Of a stretch of DNA of 64,000 bases, positions 10,336-21,932 are shown in pieces. The DNA is taken from the NCBI GenBank assembly GCA_032622095.1, contig CP136064.1, forward strand, positions 252,962,484 to 253,026,483, read 5' to 3'. Below the pieces are notes generated by a model. The model was not told the origin of the DNA. It was given only the letters and a program-made list of their open reading frames with translations, and did no database searches. This DNA comes from Siphonodentalium dalli (Eukaryota > Mollusca > Scaphopoda > Gadilida > Siphonodentaliidae). Positions within the stretch are counted from its first letter, which is position 1. The number at the start of each line of letters is the position of its first letter. The translations under genes were made by a program, and so were the position numbers.

Positions 10336-11992
10336 GTATTTCACACAAATGGAAGATAATATATACACATTTTCAGGACAAATCGTAAGATAACGACGTG
10401 TTTTTCATCCGTAATTAGTAAGAAAAAAATAAAACCTTGTAATTTGGAGAATATCAAAGTAGCGATAATAATTTAAAACTCAAGTGACATGATAATACTT
10501 TGTCAAGTGGCCAAAATCTCATAACGGAACATCTTCTGGCAATGATCAGTGTTGAAAGTTGATCGTTAACGCTATCGGCAGAACACATCTGTGTTTTAAT
10601 CAGTATATACAAGTCATATATATATAGAACATATGGGGGTGTTCATAGTGTTGGCAGAACGAACAAGCTTCAAGTTAAACGTAAACTTATTTAAAAGCAA
10701 GCTGTGGTATTAGCCAGGGTGATATATTTTCGTTTTCCAATTAGTTTTCTTGTAAATTTCTTGACTGTCAAAATATTGTCAAAATACGTGTTCATGTAAT
10801 GTGGTGAGCTGGATATTTCCAGTAGAGCTATAGCTTGTACGCTACGTTGATTGGTATTTTGTATGTAACTTAGTTTGGTTTGTTTGGGATTATATATCAT
10901 ATGGTAGTTTCAGCCTCTGGGCCTTATTACGGTATTTTGTTGACGGAGGTTATGGTCAATTTATCACCTCAGCAGATAGAAACTATCAACAGGCCGAACA
11001 GGGCCGTATAGTCTGGTGGTATAAAATACTACAGTTAGTGCTTCAGCCGGACAGTCGTCGACTCGGGCAGATATAATGTAAATTTTGTCATATGAAGAGT
11101 TTTTTGCAATTAATGCCAAGTCATATTTTTCCCGACATAATACTAAAATTGAACGCCTGTAGAAAACGTAAACGAAATTGCCCAAAACAAAGACATAAAT
11201 AGTATACAAATCAGTATAGCATCCCATTAGAATTTAGTAAATTGGCCCGATCTGTATTGCGCAGTTTTCTAAATGTTTTGGCTGGGCAGGCTTGTCAAAT
11301 TGTTTTATGAGATTCTAATACTGTCCTATACAACACAGTCAAGTTTAACATCAAAGACTTTAGATTCGGTGTAAATTCCAAGAATGCCCATTTTGCTACA
11401 TGATGAGTACACATTGTATTATTTGTATACATCCTCGTCATACCGGTGGTGGCCTTGATGGTGCACATACGGGGAGGTGAGATTATTCAGGATATCCCCA
11501 GCTCAGGCATCGGTCTTCAATATAGTACTCTTCAGTATGTCAAATTTTAACGTCGAGCAATTTGGCGGAGACGTTGGGCGAGGATACATTACACCTCCTT
11601 AATATTTTGGGTTACGGGCCTGACTTACAACCCCTGATATGCATCCGATATGCTGACAAATTGGGCAAATAGCACAATACTGTACATCATGGGTATCTTC
11701 CGTGCAAAACGAATTTCATATTCCATTGAATATGATAATCTATTATTTGATATATATATGCTAGGCATTTAGAAGTATGGACCTCCTGATTTATCCAGGG
11801 AAAAATTTAGATTAATCGTTAAAATGTTCCTACATTGGAGCCCTGTCGGTGTCCGTATTGCATGTTCCATACACAGGTAGTAATAATAGTACACATTTAA
11901 ATATTCAATGTTATTAAACGTTGTGTGTAACTAAAAAGGCCGACCTGTATTCTTGTTTGAACATATTTTATTTGAACCAAGTTTACATCAAT
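10336..11992. other. Unassigned non-coding DNA
   Basis: I see no gene, tandem array or paired terminal repeat. Minus frames at 10691-10900 and 10964-11227 have no recognisable domain. Confidence 0.4.
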
Positions 11993-12480
11993 CTATATCT
12001 ATAAAAGAGTCGGATCTGTTTGTTTGTCTGTCTGTTCGGATTTTTCTCCCAGACCCCTAGACCGATTTAAACCAAATTTGGTGTGGTGACTCGGGGCATC
12101 CCGGTGGAGGTAATAACGGCGTTAGTTTTTCAAAAATTTGATCTGAAACAATTTAATTACATAAATAAAAAAACACAAATCAAAATAAGCTCATTGTGGG
12201 CCTATTTCAGAATCATATAATTGTGAATATTTAGGTTCAATGTGAACCTATTTGCAGACCAGATGTACGCTCTCAATATGTGTTTTCACTATGGCCCGCG
12301 CCATGCAACAGAATAACGGGTATATGTCCACCATGGGCTTGGCTTATTTCAGAATAAAATAAGTCGAATATGAACATATGTGACTATTTAGATCCAAATG
12401 TGCGCGATGCAAAAAGAGGCCGCAGGCCCCTCCGATGTTTCAGCTAGTACCTTATATACTTTAACAAATATAGTCTGAAA
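11993..12480. repeat. Dispersed repeat, copy B
   Basis: This is the longer relative of the copy near 660-880. It opens with TCTATATCTATAAAAGAG and a GTTTGTCTGTCTGTTCGG stretch, then CCTAGACCGATTTAAACCAA, before reaching the shared blocks (AATAAAATAAGTCG, CCAAATGTGCGCGA, GCAGGCCCCTCCGA). A word related to the start, TATATATATAGATCT, occurs near 12,612-12,626 and may mark the right end. A Helitron-like or other non-autonomous origin is possible, but I cannot establish it from termini alone. Confidence 0.5.
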
Positions 12481-13284
12481 TAAGATATGTGGCTGCCTTT
12501 TCAGAAAAGGGAACAATTGAGATTCCGAAGGCAACAACAAATTGTAAAAGTGACCAAAACAGAAACAATTTTACAATTATAGGACAATCAAGTGCAAGCT
12601 AAATTACCAGCATATATATATAGATCTATTTCATTTTAACAATATTTTTAAGAATTTTCAGCCATTCGGGGATTTTTGGAAGGGCAGTTTCTGTGTCCCT
12701 TTGTTGTAAGGCGAGAGGGGCAGCTGCTCACTCAGCCGCATACTTCCGGTACCAGTGCACGTATGTTCTCTTTATCGTCTGCAAAATCACGTTGCTCTAG
12801 CCAACTAATGCACTTCTACTCCACCCAATACTCACCATGGACCGTATGCAGAACCATTTCGGTCTCCAGCCTATGTTGATTCCTCCGTTTTATTATATCG
12901 ATGAAACAACGTCAAACCGTGAGGAGATATTTATGGCTTTCTCCGGAGGAAGGCGTTAACAAGCTCGTTATGTGAGTCATTCTTTCACGGCTAATGCTTA
13001 GGAATTACATGTTCAGTCTACATCAATCCATGTCAAGGGTAAGATACAGTCTACAAGACTACTACACTCTGAAATATATTACTCAGTGCCATGTGTAGTT
13101 TGTATTTTAGATGTATGTATGATAAGAGCTCATTCAACGTGGAGTTTCTTCCACATCCTTCCCTTCAAATTGCGTAAGATGATGTCCTATATAAGTGGAA
13201 CCATTTGTCAGAAAAAGTTGCACCAAAGCAACTAATGATGGGTGCTCTGATTTTGTTAAATTTATCCCTTGCTATACAAAACAG
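12481..13284. other. Unassigned non-coding DNA
   Basis: No gene or repeat was recognised. A 67-codon frame at 12676-12879 has no domain. Confidence 0.4.
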
Positions 13285-13500
13285 TCATTGACGAGTAGTT
13301 CCCTTAAGAAATGTTCAGATAATAAGTTCAACATACGACCATATGTCCCATACAATTAATATGAATCCTTCAGCATATGTATTATCTTTTCAAGTGACTG
13401 TCGTCTTCTAATTTATCCTGATCACCCCTCCAAATGAACACTAGACAATTCCAATGAATACTTGTGTAACTGAGTGGGATAATCCATTTAGTATAGAAAG
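13285..13500. repeat. Direct duplication, copy 1
   Basis: This stretch is a diverged direct copy of 13909-14147. Matching landmarks in order are TCATTGAYGAGTAG, AGATAAGTTCAACA, ATGAATCCTTC, CTGTCGTCT, CAATGAATACTTGTG or its equivalent, and GATAATCCATTTAGTATAGA or its equivalent. It is probably a segmental duplication or two copies of one old element. Confidence 0.75.
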
Positions 13501-13908
13501 TGATAAATTCGTTTTATTACAAGTTGTTTAATCGTATGCATAAACAAGTATGATATTCCCATGCAAGGGGTTACTAGCGCACGGTTGCTCTACTCAGTAA
13601 CAATATAGTCACAAAGTATACAAACACAACACAACTACGATCAACCATCGTTGGCACTTCCGGTCATGTGATCGTTGAAAAGTCACGTCTGTTTTTCATT
13701 TCCAGAAACATCACTAAATTGTCAAATATCACACAACCTGAAGCGCCAGTAACATTCTGGTCGCGATGATTAGAGTCCGTAATAAAACTACCAGTAATAG
13801 TTCATATCGTAAGCGCATAACATATCTGTCACATCCCCAAACCACACTATGACCAAATACAAATGTCATATATTTCGATCTCAATTTAACCATTTCTATC
13901 CTAAATAC

Positions 13909-14147
13909 TCATTGATGAGTAGATCCCTTTGGAAATGCTCAGATAAGTTCAACAAACGTTTGTTGAACTTATTATCTAAACATTTTCCTCCAATGAGTAT
14001 GAAATGAATCCTTCTGCACTTGTATTAGCCTTTCGTCGTGCTGTCGTCTGCTTTTTAATTACCCGAACATCCTTCCAAATGAAGAATAGACCATTCCAAT
14101 ATAGACTTATATAAATGAGTGGGAGAATCCATTTAGTATAGAAAGAG
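13909..14147. repeat. Direct duplication, copy 2
   Basis: This is the second copy of the block at 13285-13500. It differs by carrying a perfect 30 bp palindrome (13943-13972) where copy 1 has an unrelated stretch. It also ends at a TTAA-flanked inverted-repeat element at the point where copy 1 continues as AAAGTGATAAATTCG. Copy 1 therefore approximates the sequence before that insertion. Confidence 0.75.
13943..13972. repeat. Perfect 30 bp palindrome
   Basis: ATAAGTTCAACAAAC and GTTTGTTGAACTTAT are exact reverse complements with no spacer. It lies within duplication copy 2 and is absent from copy 1, which keeps only the left arm. It probably formed by local inverted duplication. Confidence 0.9.
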
Positions 14148-14595
14148 TTAAAGGCCCACTTAATTTTCGAACCACCAGATCACATTATATATAACTTATT
14201 CCATATTATATACCATCTAAAAGAGGAAGCTCCAAAACATTGTATTATCAACTGATCCGGTCGAATAAACTGGGAACATATTGTTTTGTCGAGGTACTGA
14301 GGTGTGTTCTGTGATTAATTTTGATCCAGACTGTACTATAAAGTCTATTATTCTCAATGGAAGGAGAATAACTCTTATCTCTTAGTTGAATTCTGATGCA
14401 TTCTGGGTTGACAAGGGGGGAGTCTTGGAATGAATCTGAGAATCTCTGCCACTTAGTGGACACTCCAAGGCCACAGCTGTTCCGTATTCTAGTGGAATAT
14501 ATATATATATTTGGTTCCTCTTCCAAATGGTATATAATATGGGATATGTTGTGTATAATGTAATCTGGTCATTCGAAAATTAAGTGGGCCTTTAA
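14148..14595. mobile_element. TTAA-flanked inverted-repeat element (448 bp)
   Basis: TTAA at 14148-14151 and 14592-14595 bound an element whose ends are AGGCCCACTTAATTTTCGAA and its reverse complement. The inverted termini extend about 70 bp, through an ATTATATATAACTTATTCC-like stretch to ATGGTATATAATATG near 14527. The interior is non-coding and contains an AT microsatellite at about 14497-14511. The TTAA duplication suggests mobilisation by a piggyBac-type transposase, but the terminal sequence differs from the double-hairpin family. A minus-strand frame at 14248-14526 has no domain and is not called. Confidence 0.78.
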
Positions 14596-17094
14596 ATCGG
14601 CATATAATCTCCAATCACCAAATAATAAACCATTGCTTTTGTTACATTCCTCAGATTAAATAGGTCAACATAATCGTGATACTGTTATTCGGTAGTTTCT
14701 AACATGGAGGGTCAATGGGAGTGTTGCCATTTAAACTATAGAGCCCTATATTAATTGGAAATCCCAACATGTTCGTTAACAGACAGATAGAGCGGTATTG
14801 CGTTGTTGTAGTTTTCCATGGTGTTTCCAGAAGAAATGAGTTTGGGAAATTAACTGTTTTAATGAACACGAACAGCATCCATATAATAGCAAGAAGTTGA
14901 TATACACAGTATATACATACATACAAATTGTACACACTTGACGTCAATTAAAACAACTCCACAACATAACGAAATTCTCAGTCTGGAGCCGAAGCCACCA
15001 GGCCGACGTCCAGAAATCAAATGTGGTGTGTCCAGTAAACATTTTTCGGAGCATCTTCTCTAAAGAAAACACGTTTGCTTTATATATATCCATACCATGT
15101 TGCTGACCAAACACTGCTCGAGGCATACTATTGACAAAACGTTGTAATTAGCAACGCAACCTTATCGACGTGTTTAGACGCATGACAAGCATGTGTACTA
15201 AATGTGTCACAATGTAGCTTTTGGCTGAAACACATATATGAAATATGTTATAAAATTTCTTACTGACCTCTCACATAAATACGATTATACCAGCAACATG
15301 TGTTGCCCATATGCAATAATAAACTGGATCAATATGTTTTTTATTGAAAATTATCAATAATAACCATGTCGTGATGGAATGAATATTGTTTTCTCTAAAT
15401 CTTATTGTTAATTACTTGTATAGTCGAAGTTATATACTAATACTTAAATGGGAGACAATCCACTATGTTAGTCCTCGTAACAATAGTTATCCAGATGAAT
15501 ATGTATATACATGTGAACTTGTGTCTATTATCTATTTCCATGTATAGTCTGCAATATTATGTATTAATCTCAAACTCTGTATTTACAGTTATATGAGAAA
15601 TATACATATTGAAATGTATGTGCACAATTATTTATCATTGGAATGAGGACTTGGGTGGTGATGACGTGACGTTTTGCTGTTAGGGACACTAAGAACTGAT
15701 AATGGCGAGTGGTTCACTGGGTACCTCACTGTTATACATAAATCAGAAGTAAACTGGAGAACCAGTCGCTTGGGGCGATCAGTGACTTAGCATGCAACTA
15801 GCAGACTACATCTAACGCAGGTTGTTAGAAATACGTCAATGATAAGTAGTACAACTGCTTTCATGTTCACCTCTGGAATTTCTCCCCAATAATCCAAAGG
15901 GCAGCCTATTAATGCGGCGCTGTTTGTTGGTACATTGCATCGTGACGCAATGTGTTGATGCGGGCTGGGTTGTTCTTCCAAGGGAGAGAAAACAAACAAA
16001 ACTTGCCTATAGAAACGGTCGGGTAGTACGAGACGAGTACTATAATCCTCTAAACGAGAATGCTCATGAAAATCGGATTCCGTGTACGTAACTACGCTGC
16101 GGTGTGACGTTATTAGACTAAATATCTTTCATCACCCAGCTTCGGACATTTGCCGTGATAACCGCTAGAATCGCAAGTCGTGTGTCTGTTATTGTATACT
16201 TTATATATGCACAGATGTTTTTCCTCGTGTAATTTCTTAAAGGCACGGGCGGCGTTCGTTGCAGAAATATTCATATTTGTTCAAATCGCCATCAACAGAA
16301 GGAATATTAAAATATATATAGTTTTGTTCATATGCCAAACATAATCAGCGCGTAAATGGTATATTGTCACCAAGACGTACAATGGTGCACGTAAACAAGA
16401 GCCTGCTCGTGTTACAGAAGTTTTGCTTCTGTTTACATAACACAGCGCAATTCTATTGGTTAATCACACACAAATGATATAAACGCTCTTCATTATTTCC
16501 ATATCAGAAAAACAGTAACAAATAACACTCTTTATGTTTACCATATCAGGATCTAAACAAAAGCCAGGTTCCGTATTGTTTTTTGCTTTTGTTTACATAA
16601 CAAAGGAAAAGCATTTGACAATAACATATTGTTTATGCCATATTTCTGATTTGTATAAGAACAAAGTCTGTCTATATTTTACTATTATTTCTGTTTATGG
16701 CGGTTTTTGACGGATGTGAATATTTTAACAGCATACCCATCGCCAACGCCGTCCGTATCATTAATTTCAGCGAATAACCGAAGGCGAAGCATCAAATGCA
16801 TGATTCCCTGAGATATCGCGCAGTTTATCATGCATGCACTATCTATAGATTCCCATAATTAACCTTTAAGGTTTAATAATATACGGATGTGTCTATACGT
16901 GTAAATTAACAGTAATTTATATTATGCTGATTTATCCTGCCGTACAACGTGGATATACATTTATGTGTCATATTCAACTTAACGAATACCTGATCCACCG
17001 ACAATTGCATGGAATGCTAGACGAATCGTGTTTCAGAACCAGGGTTTTTTTCGCCATCTAATTATTCGGCACTTTATACAATCTGCACGTATTT
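14596..17094. other. Unassigned non-coding DNA
   Basis: This is the longest stretch in the window without a recognised feature. It holds scattered short open frames on the minus strand without motifs. A 22 bp direct pair (TTTTGCTTYTGTTTACATAA plus CA) lies at 16421-16442 and 16581-16602. I find no exons, tandem array or paired termini. Confidence 0.4.
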
Positions 17095-17670
17095 AAACCA
17101 TTACACGATTGCATATATTAATCATGTCAAAAATAGAAAGGAAACAAAGTGCCGAAAATTCATAGACGAAAAGCCTGAGATTAGATGGCGAAAAGTCAAA
17201 AAGTCGACAAGCAGGTGCGGAAGCGTCTCTGTTCCGGTCCTGAACAGTGCAGGCTCCGCAAATTCCTGCACCCCCGTAAAATTGCCTGACATAATACATG
17301 CATGGTGTATAATAACTGACACGCAACAGCTGTATTGTACTTTAGGATTGCCAGAAGAAAGATACTGTTTACGACCATGTTTTCTTTCGACAACGTTGAC
17401 TGAAAGTGCATGGGGGTAATGTATGGGTGCGTTTGAGGAAATATAGTTTTATTGCCACCTGTACCAACAAGAAATGGCCGTAAACCACGCTCGGTTTCTA
17501 TCGAGGAAACATCTACAGGGCGTCTGTCAACAAAGAGCATTATCATGCATTGCTGCACCCGGGGAATGATAGGCATCGTTGTACCCAGGTGTGTCAATTG
17601 AGACGGGCAACGTGTGTGTAATAAAATGCACGTTGGACGATTCGGCAGCTGAAAGTATTTGAACCATTAC
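17095..17670. repeat. Interspersed repeat family R17, copy A
   Basis: The unit begins with AATCATGTCAAAAATAGAAA, passes through AAATTGCCTGACATA near 17280, and continues with TTGCCAGAAGAAAGATACTG and TTTACGACCATG. It ends with CTACAGGGCGTCTGTCAAC, an AGGTGTGTCAAT block and GAAAGTATTTGAACCATTAC. The same order is seen from 17671, from 18476 and at 24.8-25.5 kb. On the minus strand the blocks stay readable as protein-like sequence in several copies (DRRPVDVSSIE-ERGLRPFL), but stops interrupt them and I know no such family. Confidence 0.75.
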
Positions 17671-18475
17671 AAAAACTACGTATATTCAATCTTGTAAAAA
17701 TAGGATACTAGTATATAGGAACAACGCGTCGAAGCTTCTTAGATGAAAACATCCGCGTGTAGAGGCAGAAACAAAAAAGTGCGTGCCAAAAAGCAAGAGT
17801 TCCCATTCGACTCGAAACTCGGGAACCGAAACATCCAGGTCAAGCACCATCCTTCATCCCCACAAGGTTGCCTCACATAATTTATACAAGCTACAGTAAT
17901 GCTCTAATTAATCGACCTCTTAACCAAAGCAGAATTATGGGTAACTTTTCAGGATTTAGTCGGAAATATGGCTTGTTGCCATTCATCGGAAAGCTCTCGG
18001 GGAGAGCTTTCCGATGAATGGCAACAAGCCATATTTCCGACTAAATCCTGAAAAGTTACCCATAATTCTGCTTTGGTTAAGAGGTCGATTAATTAGAGCA
18101 TTACTGTATATATTAATTGACATGAAAGCTGCTGCATTGTGCTCCAGAGTTGCCAGAAAGAAGATACTATTTACGACCATGTATACTTTCGACAACGTTG
18201 ACTGAACGTGCATGGCGGTAATCATGGTAATGTATGGGTTCGTTCAAGAAGATTGAGTTTTGTTACCACCTGTTATGACAAGAAATGGCCGTAAACCACG
18301 CTCGATTTCTATCGAAGAAACATCTACAGGGCGTCTGTCAACAACGTGCAGTATCATTTCCGCACCCGAGGAATGATGGGCATTGTAGTACACAGGTTTG
18401 TCAAATCGAGACGTGTGTGCTATGTGTAATATCATTCATGTTACATGCATGTTAAAGTATTTGAACCATAGTACA
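17671..18475. repeat. Interspersed repeat family R17, copy B
   Basis: This copy adjoins copy A head to tail. Its left part is more diverged. Its right part (18146-18475) aligns with 17345-17670 through TTGCCAGAAAGAAGATACTA, GACAACGTTGACTGAACGTG and CATCTACAGGGCGTCTGTCA. A TA-flanked foldback element is inserted at 17892-18108. Confidence 0.75.
17892..18108. mobile_element. TA-flanked foldback MITE with perfect 107 bp arms
   Basis: The arms 17892-17998 and 18002-18108 are exact reverse complements around a GGG spacer. The outer ends read TA-CAGTAATGCTCTAATTAA and its complement, so the flanks fit a TA target-site duplication, the signature of Tc1/mariner-type elements. A shorter relative is at 20080-20212. 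The other copies of the host repeat show how it reads without the insertion: at 25,265-25,281 TTCATAGTTTAATTGAC corresponds to the joined flanks here. The element has no coding capacity. Perfect arm identity suggests a young insertion or arm homogenisation. Confidence 0.88.
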
Positions 18476-18660
18476 AACTGGGTAGATTCATCTTGTCAAT
18501 ATAGAATACAGGAACCATTTGCCAAACAAATCAGGTTCCGAGTCTCGAAAAGTTGGTACTTAAACTACCAGCTGCCGCAACATCATGCAGGCCCGCAAAA
18601 TTGCCTGACATACAACGTAATACATACTTGGTATAATATGATAATATGCAAGGCATATAG
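18476..18660. repeat. Interspersed repeat family R17, partial copy C
   Basis: This partial copy has the landmarks ATCTTGTCAATATAGAATAC, CAGCTGCCGCAACATCAT and CAAAATTGCCTGACATACAA, shared with 25,200-25,255 and the start of copy A. The right half of the unit is missing. Confidence 0.65.
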
Positions 18661-19160
18661 AACGACCCCGTCATAATAGTAAGAATTAAATTTTTATTGA
18701 ATACGGGTGCTTTACATACTCATTATGATATAGTTAAACATTTATAAATGAACACCATTGATTTGAAGTGGGATGTAGTAAACATAAACATCGTATTGGC
18801 TGCTGACTTCAGAAACAAGAAATTCAATTAATTGAGGAAAAACACCCACTGTCCCGAGTGGTATTGATAAGCTATTGGAGGGTCTTCCACTTCGCATGCA
18901 AAATAGCAAAATATTATTAATTGATGACTGATGTACATGTACAGTACACACATAGTAATAACAATTAACGTTATGATTTGAAACTAACCATGATAGGATA
19001 TTGACAGTACTAGTAAGGTGGTATTAACTACTACGAGTGGTATTAGTAATAATAGTACCATTCTAGCATAATATATGTGTACATGATGTATGGGAAATAT
19101 TAAAGGACAAAACAATAGTTACAATACAATTAGAATTTTTTTTTAATTAATCGCAAGAAG
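18661..19160. other. Unassigned AT-rich DNA
   Basis: No gene or repeat unit was recognised. The stretch includes a T-rich run next to the palindromic repeats that follow. Confidence 0.4.
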
Positions 19161-19635
19161 AGCTAATTGTGCTTAAGCACAATAAGGGAATCTCTATTGT
19201 GCTTAAGCGCAATAAGGATATATTTAACTGTGCTTAAGCGCAATAATGGAATTTACAAATTGCGCTTATATAATAAAACCCAATAAGGAATCTCTTAATA
19301 AGGAATATATTATATATAGTACATAAACTCCCTATAATTCAGGTGGTGTAGTCCATCTCCATGGTACAATGGGTGGAACAAATATAGGATTATTCTACTA
19401 TTTGCACAAGGGTGATCTAATGAGAGATATTAATTGCGCTTAAGTGCAATATTGATGTAATTTCGCTTACGTGTAATAAGGAATGTCTTATTACACTTAA
19501 GCGCAATAAGAATATTCCTTATTGCACAGGAATATCACATTGTGCTTAAGCGCAATAAGGTATCTCTAACTGCGCTTAAGCACAATAACTGAAGGAATAT
19601 TCTTATTGGGCTTGAGCTCAATTAGAGATTCCTTA
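19161..19635. repeat. Palindromic short repeats, about 30 bp unit, roughly 10 copies
   Basis: The core ATTGYGCTTAAGCRCAAT is itself palindromic and recurs with AAGG and a short AT spacer. Examples start near 19164, 19197, 19230, 19432, 19485, 19533 and 19571, with variants such as CGCTTACGTGTAATAAGG and TGGGCTTGAGCTCAAT. A unique 110 bp stretch (about 19315-19425) interrupts the series. Each unit can form a small hairpin. Spacing is irregular, so this is not a CRISPR array. Confidence 0.85.
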
Positions 19636-19990
19636 AGTTATTGCAGTTAATCGAAATTGTCTATTAAATGTCAAGTTGGTTTCCCATAGAGATCATCAAC
19701 GATGTCTATGCGCAAGGGACCTACGCCAGTCTTCTCTGTTGGGATTCCAATTGTTGGCTTATTAAATATGCACATATGCTTAAGATACAGTCGTGCGCGA
19801 AGCGTGCTCCCGTAGGTCGGGTTTTGTATCCCAGTGAATTAAAATATCATTGAAATAATCGGTCCCCCCCCCCATCCAATAAACATCCATATATTGAATA
19901 TACATGTTTTTGGAGCAGAATTAGATAGTCCATATTGGACGCCATCATGGAATTTAATTTTTTTATTTAATTTTCACACATAGTTATTAG
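19636..19990. other. Unassigned DNA with a C homopolymer
   Basis: A 61-codon plus-strand frame (19668-19853) has no recognised domain. A run of C bases starts at about 19863. Nothing else could be assigned. Confidence 0.4.
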
Positions 19991-20303
19991 TTATGTGGAT
20001 GGCGTTATCATTAAACATCACACCCGTATATTGATTATGTGGATAGAGTTATCATTAAACCTCACATCCTTATATTGGTTACAGTAATGCCCAAAGTAAT
20101 TGACCACTTAACCAGAGCAGAATTATTGGTAATTTTTCAGGATTTAAAATCCTGAAAAATTACCCATAATTCTGCTGTGGTTAAGTGGTCAATTACTTTG
20201 GACATTACTGTATGTGGATGGAGTTATCATTACACCTCACATCCTTATATTGGTTAGGTTATGTAGATGTGAGTTATCATTAAACCTCACATCAGTGTGT
20301 TGG
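19991..20303. repeat. 44-45 bp tandem repeat, 4 copies, with an element inserted
   Basis: Units begin TTATGTGGATRGMGTTATCA and continue TTAAACCTCACATCCTTATA and TTGG. Starts are at 19991, 20035, 20079 (interrupted) and about 20259. The third unit is split by a TA-flanked miniature element. Confidence 0.88.
20080..20212. mobile_element. TA-flanked foldback MITE, short copy (133 bp)
   Basis: The element starts TA-CAGTAATGCCCAAAGTAA and ends with the near-complement of that. The arms meet at GGATTTAAAATCC. The outer arm matches the element at 17892-18108 (CAGTAATGC, TTAACCA-AGCAGAATTAT, CAGGATTT) but lacks that copy's central 75-85 bp. It sits in the TTATGTGG word of a tandem repeat, and the intact neighbouring units read TTATGTGG. 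The empty site therefore has one TA and the filled site two, which directly supports a TA duplication. Confidence 0.92.
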
Positions 20304-20474
20304 GGATTTTGGACCTTGACTTGGGACCTTTGGTTTTTAACGCAACAAATGCGAGTACACCTTATACACAAGTTTCTTGGATAAGATGAGTTTGAAGCCT
20401 GCTTACATTTCGAAATGTTGTCAGTTTTGTATCGTCTGCAACAGAACTCGGCATGTTGAAGCAAAAGTTACAAG

Positions 20475-21330
20475 AGATAAAATATGTACGTAACGAGACT
20501 ATAATACAAATGAAAAAATAAATTGAGGGAGGAGTGGGCGATACAGGGAACTAAGGGTTGAACCGATATAAATTTGTAGAGCGATAACGACCAATGTTGA
20601 CATATCATGCATCTCAACTCTACTGTTGCAACAAGGCTATAAAATGGGGGGGGGTTGTAATAATCTTCGTTATCTCTATATAGTGCCAGAATAGTCATTT
20701 ATGGACTTCTATAGTGGTACAATGCAAATTGGAATCAAATGATAAAAATATGTATGTAACACAACTACGGTATACCGATGAAAATAATTTAGGCCGGGTT
20801 TAGATGTTGGGTTGGTTAAATAGACTCGGAGAAAAAGGGGAACGATGAACTGACATAAATTAGTAGAGCGATAGCGATCAATGTTGCCATGTGATGCATC
20901 GCGACTGTACTGTAGCGGCAATGATATAAAATTGGGGGAGGGGTCTGAAATTATCTCTTACTCTATAGATGGCACCAGGATTATATAGAAAGGAATAGCA
21001 ATTGATATATGTATACCGTATACTATAGTAATACCATAGACATATAAGTAAAATTATCACGTGATAAAATATTACGTAACTTGACTATAGCGATGAAAAA
21101 AAAAAAAAATTGGACCGGGATTAGAGGTTCGGTTGGTTATATGTGGATAATTGGATATGGAATTCATACCGATGAGACGATTAAAATTAGTGGAGCGATA
21201 AAGACCAATGTTGACACTTAGTCAGGCTACATGGGGGTTGATACGATAGACCGAAATAAATTTGTCGGGTGATAATGACCAATGTTGACGTATAAAGTAA
21301 CGCGACTGTACTGTTGCACAATTATCAAGT
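20475..21330. repeat. Three diverged tandem copies of a 270-320 bp repeat
   Basis: Copies start near 20475, 20735 and 21055. Shared landmarks in order are GATAAAATATGTACGTAAC or similar, an A-rich GATGAAAA block, GGGTTTAGATGTTGGGTTGG or similar, TAGAGCGATA-CGACCAATGT and CGACTGTACTGTTGC or similar. The first two copies then continue into a G-rich AAAATGGGGG stretch. A poly-A run of about 14 lies at about 21095-21108. Minus frames in these copies are shadows. Confidence 0.7.
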
Positions 21331-21403
21331 AGAACCTGTCAAATATAGACTCTGTTGGCCAATATGGAACAGCTCAGAAAACATTCGCAGGGCCCTAAAA
21401 TTT

Positions 21404-21932
21404 ATTATTTAACATGGGATCTGCCATTAAAATTGATTTATGTCGATAAAATTCTTATTTTTCAAAATTTTAAGCTGAGACTTGGTGTGTCTGTGTGGAA
21501 TACTTATATATTCCTAAAATGACAGGGTACAGCACGTAATTATTTTTTAGATGGAAGAAATTAATTTTTTTCGATGATAAATTTTAACATGGGATTTGCT
21601 ATTCAAATCGATTTATGTCGATAAAACTCTTATTTTTCAAAATTTTAAGCTGAGACTTGGTGTGTCAGCGTGGAATACCTATATATTCCTAAAATGACAG
21701 GATACAGCACGTAATTATTTTTTAGAGGGAAGAAATTATTTTTTTTCAATGATAAATTTTAACACGGGATTTTCCCATTCAAATCGATTTATGTCGATAA
21801 AACTGTTATTTTTCAAAATTTTAAGCTGAGACTGAGGTATGTCTGCGTGGAATACTTATATATTCCTAAAATGACAGGGTCCAGCACGTAATTATCTTTT
21901 AGATGGAAGAAATTGATTTGTTTCCATGATAA
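21404..21932. repeat. 175 bp tandem repeat, 3 copies
   Basis: AACATGGGAT, or AACACGGGAT in the last copy, starts at 21411, 21586 and 21761, exactly 175 bp apart. Each unit contains GATTTATGTCGATAAAA, TTTTCAAAATTTTAAGCTGA and TATATTCCTAAAATGACAGG. Copies differ at only a few positions, so the tripling is fairly recent. Confidence 0.93.

Noticed and set aside
17196-17597. Minus-strand 133-codon frame as a gene
   Set aside because: It is a frame through R17 repeat copy A, is interrupted by stops in the other copies, and matches no family I know. It is kept only as a finding about the repeat.
19161-19635. Possible CRISPR array (short palindromic repeats with spacers)
   Set aside because: Spacing is irregular, spacers are short and similar AT-rich sequence, repeats vary in the core, and the setting is eukaryotic with no cas genes.
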